Assembly (NCBI GenBank): GCA_044226395.1 | Contig: JBGAHD010000005.1 | Location: 62,001-126,000, forward strand | Reading direction: 5' to 3' | Origin: JBGAHD01 sp044226395 | GTDB taxonomy: Bacteria > Pseudomonadota > Gammaproteobacteria > Xanthomonadales > Ahniellaceae | DNA: 64,000 nucleotides | Shown here: positions 58,126-64,000 of the stretch, in pieces | How the letters are laid out: each line of letters starts with the position of its first letter | Numbering within the stretch: the stretch's first letter is position 1 | Position numbers and translations under genes: made by a program | The notes under the pieces: generated by a model | The model's input: the letters and a program-made list of their open reading frames with translations, nothing else | Told to the model about the DNA's origin: nothing | The model's database searches: none

Positions 58126-59094
58126 TCACTCGAAGCCGTCGGCGAACAGCACGCCCGTGCTAACGCCGAAATCCTCGAACACGGCATTGCCCGCGAGCGC
58201 GATGCCCGCGACGCGCGCGCCCGTGACCACATTGAAGCGCTGCACGGCGGGCAAGGTGCTGCCCGAGACGCTGCCGATAAAAACGATCTCACCGCTAGTT
58301 CGATCGATCGCCGACGCGCCCGCGAGCCCAAAGCAGCACGCCGTCGCGCCCGTGCCCACGGTGGCGATCGGATAGCTCGGCGCGGCGCCGACGGTGATCA
58401 CCCGCGTCACGTCGGCCGTCTCATCGTGCGCCACGCCGAAGACCGCGCCCGAGAGCGGATGGCGCGCCAGATCGCCCAGCTTCAGATCGCCGGGAATGGT
58501 CACGGCCTGCGGCCCGGTGTTGGCGACGAAATCGAAGATCAGCAGTTCCTCGTTGGCCGCGGCCGCGCGACCGACGGTCAGCAAGCGCGTGCCGCCGGAA
58601 GTCGTCAGCACCGACACGCCAGCGCGCAAGACGCAACACGGCGCGGCCAGATTCGCACGCACGCTGAGCGCGCCCGTGGCGGGATCGATCGCGGCCATCA
58701 CCAGATTCTCGGTGACGGCATCGCGCGCTAAAGCCAACAGGCGCGCGCCGGTCGCGTCGTACTCGAGGTGCGTGACGCGATAACCCGCGCTCACGGGCAA
58801 TCGGCTGCTGGCGCCCGTCAAATAGTCGAGGCGCACGAGATTGGCGCCGGCGGGCGCTTCCTCGATGAAATAGGCGCGATGCTGGGCCGTGTCGAAGGTC
58901 GGCGAACCGATCGCGATGGCGCAACACGCCGGCACGCGCGCCGCGCCCGCGCCACCGTCGCTGGTGGCAGTGATCACCATGGCGTTGCTGGCCTCGTCGT
59001 GGCTTAGCGCGTAGATGTCGGCGCGCGCGTTCTGAGCGATGAACGCTAACGTCATCGCGAGAAGCGCGGCGAAGACGCGCGGCATCGCGCTCAT
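58126..59094 (-). CDS. Secreted beta-propeller-like protein with CC repeats and FADGFE tail
   Basis: 322 residues with a signal peptide (MSAMPRVFAALLAMTLAFIAQNARA, cleaved near 25). The mature protein has repeated four-strand units like YncE/SMP-30-type propellers. An adjacent-Cys motif recurs: PACCAIA, APCCVLR and TACCFGL. It ends VLFADGFE, a C-terminal tail I recall as frequent on secreted proteins of this order and not assigned a function. It overlaps the S74 gene's stop with ATGA, so the pair is co-translated. No catalytic residues identified. Confidence 0.65.
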   Translation of the reverse strand: MSAMPRVFAALLAMTLAFIAQNARADIYALSHDEASNAMVITATSDGGAGAARVPACCAIAIGSPTFDTAQHRAYFIEEAPAGANLVRLDYLTGASSRLPVSAGYRVTHLEYDATGARLLALARDAVTENLVMAAIDPATGALSVRANLAAPCCVLRAGVSVLTTSGGTRLLTVGRAAAANEELLIFDFVANTGPQAVTIPGDLKLGDLARHPLSGAVFGVAHDETADVTRVITVGAAPSYPIATVGTGATACCFGLAGASAIDRTSGEIVFIGSVSGSTLPAVQRFNVVTGARVAGIALAGNAVFEDFGVSTGVLFADGFE

Positions 59095-60518
59095 TGGCGT
59101 TCGGCCAGCGCGGCCTCGATGCGGGCCAAGCGTGCTTCGAGCTCGGCGATGCGCTCGTCGCGTTCGCGCACGGCCGCTTGCAAGGCTTTCACCGACGCCA
59201 GCGCCACGCCCGCGACATCGGCTGGCGCGAGATAACGCGGATCGCCACCGACATCAAAGGCCGCATGAAAATCCTCGGCCAGCGGGCCGATGTGGCGCTC
59301 GTCGCCCGGCGCGCCGATGTAGTTCCAGCTCGGCACGGGCAGTTTTTCCAGGCGCGCGAGCAGTCTTGCGTCGGCCACGTCGACGATATTTTCCTTAGCG
59401 GCGCGACTGGACAACTGCGCGATCGTGCCGCGCGCGGTGACATTGCCACTGCTATCGACCACAAAGCGATCGTTCAAGCCATTGGTCGAGCCATCGCTAT
59501 TGGACACGCGAAACGCCGGCACCGACGCCGACAGGGGCACGATCAGCGCGACATCCAGTCGCGCCTGCGGCGCGGCCGTGCCCACGCCGACATTGCCGTT
59601 GGCGCCGATGTCGATCGACGAGGTCGGCGCCCCGGGTCGAATTCGAAACGGCACGCGCGAACCAGCGGTGACATCGCGCACGAAGAAGTTCGCCTCGTTG
59701 CCGGCGACGTCCCAGGTCTGCGGGGTAAAGCCCGAGCTGTTGGACTGCTCCAGACGCATCGCGGGTGTGTCGCCCTTGACGACATGAATGTCGAGCGCCG
59801 GCGTGGCCGTGCGCAGTCCGACGCGACCGGCGCTATCGACAAAGATCGAATGGGTGGGCGCGTTGCCAACAATGGTGAACGGCGTGTGCGATCCCGTGAC
59901 ATCCTCGATCGAAAACCGATCCATGCCCCCGGCCGATGAATCGTTGGCCACCAACTGCCAGTCGCGCGCGGGGAAACCCGCGGAGGTCGACGTATCGTCG
60001 AACAGCACGCGCACGCTGTTTTCTTTCAACAACATCGTCGTCGACGGATTCTCGGCCGCCGTGCAGTCGAGCCCGATGCAAGCACTGCCGATCACCGACA
60101 AATCGTCGGGAATACTTTGGGTTTTCGCGCGCGGTTCGACCAAGTCGGAGCCGGAGTACACCATTCCCCCGCGCAAGGAAAAGCTGCCTTCGAGCGCCGC
60201 CGGCAGGGCGATCGGCGCCAGCACGCGACCCTCGGCCGCGACCGTGCCCTTGCCGTTCGCCGGCGCGTGATACTGCACGCGGTAGCGATACACGCCGTCG
60301 ACGGCACTCGCGATCGCGACGGACCACGAGGTTTCACCGGCGGAGAATTCACGTTCGATCACTTGGCCGTCCGGCCCCGCGAGCGTGAGTCGCGCGTCGG
60401 CCTTCGACGCGGGCAAGTCGATCGGCACCGCGACAGACCCCAATCGCAGGTGCAAGGTCTCGGCGTGCGAAGCGGCGGCGGCAAGCAACAAGGCGCAAGC
60501 AAGCGTGGTGCGACGCAT
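59091..60518 (-). CDS. Secreted protein with C-terminal peptidase S74 (intramolecular chaperone) domain
   Basis: 475 residues with a signal peptide (MRRTTLACALLLAAAASHA, about 19). The N-terminal beta-rich region (about 20-130) is unknown; 130-365 is a set of repeats (FVDSAGRVGLRTATPALDI, IDIGANGNVGVGTAAPQARLDV) typical of tail-fibre-like trimeric shafts. The S74 domain begins at SSRAAKENIVDV (about 370), equal to the SDxRLKxNI cleavage-site motif of endosialidase-type chaperones, and includes YIGAPGDERHIGPLAEDFH. A C-terminal coiled coil (RERDERIAELEARLARIEAAL) follows. Such domains fold trimers and then cut themselves off. It is coupled to the 58126 gene. Confidence 0.75.
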   Translation of the reverse strand: MRRTTLACALLLAAAASHAETLHLRLGSVAVPIDLPASKADARLTLAGPDGQVIEREFSAGETSWSVAIASAVDGVYRYRVQYHAPANGKGTVAAEGRVLAPIALPAALEGSFSLRGGMVYSGSDLVEPRAKTQSIPDDLSVIGSACIGLDCTAAENPSTTMLLKENSVRVLFDDTSTSAGFPARDWQLVANDSSAGGMDRFSIEDVTGSHTPFTIVGNAPTHSIFVDSAGRVGLRTATPALDIHVVKGDTPAMRLEQSNSSGFTPQTWDVAGNEANFFVRDVTAGSRVPFRIRPGAPTSSIDIGANGNVGVGTAAPQARLDVALIVPLSASVPAFRVSNSDGSTNGLNDRFVVDSSGNVTARGTIAQLSSRAAKENIVDVADARLLARLEKLPVPSWNYIGAPGDERHIGPLAEDFHAAFDVGGDPRYLAPADVAGVALASVKALQAAVRERDERIAELEARLARIEAALAERQ

Positions 60519-60649
60519 GGGCGGTCTCCTGGATCGGCGAGATGAGGTCGTCGGTGTCGCCCAAGCATCGCGCGTCCACGCGCGCGCCGCCACGGATTTC
60601 GCGTGTCGGGGAACCTAGTCTTGACCGAGACCGTGCCGCCGTCGGCGAC

Positions 60650-61609
60650 TCAACGTACCAGCGGCAGCAACAACCACTCGCCGAGTTCGTGCAGCACCCA
60701 ACTCGCCGGCAGCACCGCGAACAAGCACGCGGCCTGCAAGCGCCAGCGTGGCGGCGCATTGTCTTCGCGCGGATCGAGCAAGGCCTCGACGCGCGAGCCA
60801 ATGTCGACGCCGAAGCTCGACACGACTTCCGGCACCGGTTGCTGCGCGAGACGCGCGAATTTGATCAGGGCCGAGGCCACGACCTCGGCGCCAACCACGC
60901 GCGCGGCCTGACGATCGCAGGCCTGCTCGACCGCCAGATGCAATTCCTCGAGCAGCCGTCGACGCGTGCTCGGCATCAGCAGCACGCTGCTTAGCCGCGC
61001 CAACAGCAAGAAGTAGCTGTCGCGACGGCGGATGTGCGCGCGCTCATGCTCGAACAGGGCATGCACTTCGTCGCCGTTGAGCCGCGCCAGGGCCGACTCC
61101 GACACATAGATGCGTCGACACGGCCAAGCCGTCGCGGCGGCCAGCGCGCGCGGCGTGTCGACTACGCGCACATCGCCGTCGAGCACGCGCGTGGTGACGG
61201 CATCGAGTTGCAAACTCAGGCCTCGCGCCTGACGCGACAGCCGCCAGGCATCCCACGCCAGCACGATGGCCAGCGCGCCAAACGGCACCAGCAAGAGCCA
61301 CGCGGCCGCGCCGACGCCGATGGTGTCGGGATGCATGGGACACGCGAACCCGCCGCGCGCCGCGCGGTCGAGACACCAATCCCACACCAGACCGAATTCG
61401 AAGGCGACCGTGGGCAGAAAGGCCATCAAGGCGCCAGCGACGCCGAATAGCCAAGGCGCCACGGCGGCGTAGATCAGCAGACGCGCGCGCCGCGCCGGGC
61501 GCAAGCGCCGGGCCCGTCGCATCACGCCCGGCAGGACCAGGGATACCGTCACCGCCGCGATGGCCACCATGACCATCCCGGTATCGGGGATCAGTACCCA
61601 GCTCGACAT
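60650..61609 (-). CDS. M56 family membrane metalloprotease (BlaR1/MecR1-like, no sensor domain)
   Basis: 319 residues. Four TM helices (about 10-30, 46-66, 102-120, 298-315) frame a cytoplasmic zinc protease with HERAH at 188-192 and a likely third ligand Glu in LEELHLAVEQACDRQA. In BlaR1/MecR1 this protease cleaves the BlaI/MecI repressor after a C-terminal penicillin-binding sensor binds drug; here there is no such sensor after the last TM. So the input signal is unknown. Coupled to the BlaI-like gene two bases upstream. Confidence 0.85.
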   Translation of the reverse strand: MSSWVLIPDTGMVMVAIAAVTVSLVLPGVMRRARRLRPARRARLLIYAAVAPWLFGVAGALMAFLPTVAFEFGLVWDWCLDRAARGGFACPMHPDTIGVGAAAWLLLVPFGALAIVLAWDAWRLSRQARGLSLQLDAVTTRVLDGDVRVVDTPRALAAATAWPCRRIYVSESALARLNGDEVHALFEHERAHIRRRDSYFLLLARLSSVLLMPSTRRRLLEELHLAVEQACDRQAARVVGAEVVASALIKFARLAQQPVPEVVSSFGVDIGSRVEALLDPREDNAPPRWRLQAACLFAVLPASWVLHELGEWLLLPLVR

Positions 61610-61611
61610 GG

Positions 61612-62019
61612 CTAGGCCGAATCCTTCTCGCGCTGGCGGCGGCGGGCGATCATCGCCTCGAGGCGATCGAGCACCTCGGGGTCGACGCGCTCGGCGCGAT
61701 CGAGAAACGCGCTCATCAGCGGTTGCTGGCCGGCGCCGCCCAAGGCATCGGCGACCGAGTCGAGCACGCGCGAGGCGAACTGCTCGCGGCTCATCTGCGG
61801 CTGATACAAGAAGGCATTACCCACTTTCACGCGGCTGAGAATGCCCTTGCGGAACAGGCGGTCCAACGCCGATTGCACGGTGTTGGAGGAGATGCCGCGC
61901 GCCACGCCCAGCAGTTGATGCATGGTGCGCACGTCGGCCTCGCCGCGCTCCCACAACGCGTTGCAGACGGCGACTTCCAGTTCGCCGAGGGACAGCTCTT
62001 GCAGTCGGATGATGGCCAT
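61612..62019 (-). CDS. BlaI/MecI/CopY-family transcriptional repressor
   Basis: 135 residues with an N-terminal winged helix (LSLGELEVAVCNALWERGEADVRTMHQLLG, ISSNTVQSALDRLFRKGILSRVKVG) and a C-terminal helical dimer domain. The family represses its own operon and is destroyed by its partner M56 protease. Here the pair is adjacent and coupled. Target genes are likely its own operon; no beta-lactamase gene is near. Confidence 0.9.
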   Translation of the reverse strand: MAIIRLQELSLGELEVAVCNALWERGEADVRTMHQLLGVARGISSNTVQSALDRLFRKGILSRVKVGNAFLYQPQMSREQFASRVLDSVADALGGAGQQPLMSAFLDRAERVDPEVLDRLEAMIARRRQREKDSA

Positions 62020-62158
62020 TGCCTGAAATCCTTCGCTCTAGACGGGCTTGGTCGGACGCCATCGTCAGGACGGCGCCTCGAGTACGGGCCAGCGCGCCCC
62101 CGCAGCCACCCGCGGGACGATCCATAGCAGCCTTGCGACAGGCGAACAAGGGGAATAA

Positions 62159-62532
<374 letters not shown>

Positions 62533-62536
62533 GAGG

Positions 62537-62542
62537 ATTGTA
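62537..62542 (-). promoter_or_regulatory. -10 element of rnpB
   Basis: TACAAT on the minus strand (complement of 62537-62542), five bases before the RNA 5' end. It sits between the dolP stop and rnpB; the -35 would fall inside dolP. Confidence 0.6.
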
Positions 62543-62548
62543 GCGCGT

Positions 62549-63148
62549 TCAGCGCTCGGCGCCGGCGGCGGCCGGTTCGTCGGTGTATTCGAAGACATTG
62601 ACCACGCGCGTCACGCCCGGCACGTTGCGCGCGATCTCGACCACGCGTTCGGCCTCGGCGTGAGTGACCAGGCCCATCAGGTGCACCACGGCGTGATGGG
62701 TGGTGACATTGACGCGCGAGGCGTCGAATTCGGGCAGGTCCACGATGTCGAGCAGGGCCAGCTTGACCCGGCCGCTGATCCACTTGTCATGACCGCTGGA
62801 AAACAAGCCGCTGGGCTCGGTGATCTCGATCTCGTTGACCAGGCGATGCACGCCCGCGATGTCGCGCACCTTGGCCTCGGCGCGCTCGCGAAGTTCCGGC
62901 GTGCGCACTTCGCCAATCAGCAGCAAGGTGCCGTTGAACACCACCACGTTGACGTTGTTCTTCAAGGCCAATTCCTTGTCCTTGTTGATCGCGTCGTAGG
63001 CGGTCAGTTCGATGTTGGCGTCGTCGACCACGGTGCCGAAGCTGCGCCGGTCATGCGCCGCGCCCGCGCCGGCGGCGACGCCGCCCACGACCAGGGCCGC
63101 GCAGCCATTGAGCAGGGCCACCAGGACGATCAATCCGATCACACGCAT
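62549..63148 (-). CDS. Dual BON-domain lipoprotein (DolP/YraP-like)
   Basis: 199 residues. Lipoprotein signal MRVIGLIVLVALLNGC with lipidated Cys16. Two BON domains (about 45-115, 120-190): VVVFNGTLLLIGEV and VVHLMGLVTHAEAERVVEIARNVPGVTRVVNVFEY. DolP supports outer-membrane integrity and BAM function. ATG at 63148 follows GAGGTGAA; an upstream ATG at 63169 overlaps yraN. In E. coli diaA lies between yraN and dolP; here it is absent. Confidence 0.88.
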   Translation of the reverse strand: MRVIGLIVLVALLNGCAALVVGGVAAGAGAAHDRRSFGTVVDDANIELTAYDAINKDKELALKNNVNVVVFNGTLLLIGEVRTPELRERAEAKVRDIAGVHRLVNEIEITEPSGLFSSGHDKWISGRVKLALLDIVDLPEFDASRVNVTTHHAVVHLMGLVTHAEAERVVEIARNVPGVTRVVNVFEYTDEPAAAGAER

Positions 63149-63161
63149 GCGTTCACCTCGT

Positions 63162-63530
63162 TCACTCATCGACGCGAAAGGCGTCGCGCAACCATTGGGG
63201 TTTGCCTTCGCCGGGCGCGCCGTCGAAAGCGATCACGTCGAACCGGCACGACAGTCGCGCCAGTTTCGGATGTTCGGCCAAATACCAGCGCGCCGCCGCC
63301 ACGATACGCGCGCGCTTGCGCGCGTCGATCGAATCAATGGCGTCGACCACGGCGCCGGCGCCGCGATAGCGCACTTCGACGAAGACCAGCACCTCGCCCT
63401 CGCGCGCGACGATGTCGATCTCGCCGTGCCGGCAATTCACATTGCGCGCGAGCACGACGAGCTTGGCGTCCTCGAGCAGTCGCGCCGCCGCCGCTTCGAA
63501 CTCGCGGCCGAGGGCGCGACGATCGCTCAT
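63162..63530 (-). CDS. yraN: YraN (UPF0102) nuclease-like protein
   Basis: 122 residues with the family motif: GREFEAAAARLLE, then HGEIDIVAREGEVLVFVEVRYR, a restriction-endonuclease-like E-D-ExV(R/K) centre. Function is not settled for the family. The start overlaps the lpoA stop by four bases. Confidence 0.92.
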   Translation of the reverse strand: MSDRRALGREFEAAAARLLEDAKLVVLARNVNCRHGEIDIVAREGEVLVFVEVRYRGAGAVVDAIDSIDARKRARIVAAARWYLAEHPKLARLSCRFDVIAFDGAPGEGKPQWLRDAFRVDE

Positions 63531-64000
63531 GGGGTCGCGCCGGGCAAGGGCTCGGGCGTCGCGGCGGCGGGCGATTCTTCGGGCAGCAGCGCGCCGCTGG
63601 CCGATTGCGGCACGCCGTCGACGAAGCGCAGCAAGGCCATCACGCGGCGCACGCGGCCGAAGGAATCGAGCGTCAACTGACCGCTGGCGCCGTCGAGATA
63701 AGCATCGGCATTGCGCGACAACCAGTCGAGATACGGCAGCAAGCGATAAGCATCGAGGCCGAAGGCGAACAAGCGCGGGCTGGTCGCGGCGGCGGGCAGT
63801 TTGCGAATCAGCGATTCGCGCGCGGGCTGGCCGCTGACGAGACCGAACAACCACGGCGCGTCGACGAACTCGACGCCATTGAGATCGCGATCGAGCGCGC
63901 GCGAGGCCGTGCCGCTGTAGATGTGAGAAGTCGCCAGCACCGGCGTGCGATCAAAACCGCTAGCGCGCAACTGCGGCACCAGCAAACGACCCTGCGTGGG
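63527..64000 (-). CDS. lpoA: Penicillin-binding-protein activator LpoA (C-terminal part, runs off the right edge)
   Basis: 157 residues of the C-terminal periplasmic-binding-protein-like domain: PVLATSHIYSGTASRALDRDLNGVEFVDAPWL (shown in parts: IYSGT, DLNGVEF, DAPWL), and LPYLDWLSRNADAYLDGASGQLTLD, all LpoA-typical. LpoA activates PBP1A. It ends with a Pro/Ala tail, probably disordered. It heads the lpoA-yraN-dolP unit. Confidence 0.9.
   Translation of the reverse strand, partial: PTQGRLLVPQLRASGFDRTPVLATSHIYSGTASRALDRDLNGVEFVDAPWLFGLVSGQPARESLIRKLPAAATSPRLFAFGLDAYRLLPYLDWLSRNADAYLDGASGQLTLDSFGRVRRVMALLRFVDGVPQSASGALLPEESPAAATPEPLPGATP

Noticed and set aside
57880..58731. 283-codon plus-strand frame across the hairpin interval
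   Set aside because: Basic, Ala/Arg-rich read-through that runs antisense into the secreted-protein gene and crosses the terminator.

Overview
The window is a 64-kb, very GC-rich (roughly two-thirds G+C by eye) chromosomal segment of a gammaproteobacterium. The closest match is the Lysobacterales (Xanthomonadales). The grounds are the order pilSR / pilA / pilBCD-coaE next to sucCD, the order lpxC / dciA / M23 peptidase / secA / nudix protein, a dcw cluster with ddl between murC and ftsQ, and a secreted protein ending in the FADGFE-type tail that I recall as frequent in that order. No genus can be assigned from the sequence alone. No tRNA, CRISPR array, insertion sequence, phage or integration site was seen. 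Almost everything is single-copy chromosomal core.

Layout. 1-3.5 kb: end of an ABC-F ATPase gene, an MBL-fold hydrolase coupled to a TylF-like methyltransferase, and a second methyltransferase. 3.6-12 kb: clpB, pgeF, a GT-C membrane glycosyltransferase, rluD, divergent bamD, and convergent nadE. 12-14 kb: sucCD. 14.3-31.2 kb: a type IV pilus region with pilS-pilR, four tandem major-pilin genes each preceded by its own sigma-54-type promoter, five membrane/glycan genes (two GT-C-like proteins, a flippase-like protein, a WecB-like epimerase and a polyprenyl-phosphate GT2), then pilB-pilC-pilD and coaE. 31.9-38.2 kb: a MutT/ThiE-like fusion, secA, an M23 peptidase, dciA and lpxC. 38.5-54.2 kb: the division and cell-wall (dcw) cluster on the minus strand, mraZ to ftsZ, most junctions overlapping by 1-4 bases. 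54.2-62 kb: an accessory block (EreA-like secreted protein, LytS/LytTR two-component pair, a non-coding hairpin-rich interval, two coupled secreted proteins, a BlaI/M56 pair). 62.1-64 kb: rnpB RNA, dolP-like lipoprotein, yraN and the 3' end of lpoA.

How it works together. The dcw cluster supplies peptidoglycan precursors (murE, murF, mraY, murG, murC, ddl) and the divisome (ftsL, ftsI, ftsW, ftsQ, ftsA, ftsZ). Its likely control point is a sigma-70 promoter with four MraZ-box-like repeats at exact 10-bp spacing. The pilus region has its own sensor/regulator pair, four pilins, the assembly ATPase, the platform protein and the prepilin peptidase. The sugar genes between pilins and assembly genes suggest pilin or surface glycosylation.

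Most notable: (i) an 18-bp-stem hairpin with a pyrimidine-rich loop, followed by a textbook plus-strand terminator in a gene-free interval (57.9-58.1 kb), a candidate small RNA; (ii) the four-pilin array with four matching -24/-12 elements; (iii) the embedded glycan cassette; (iv) an unusual 277-bp structured insert between ftsL and ftsI; (v) an apparent insertion separating mraZ from rnpB.
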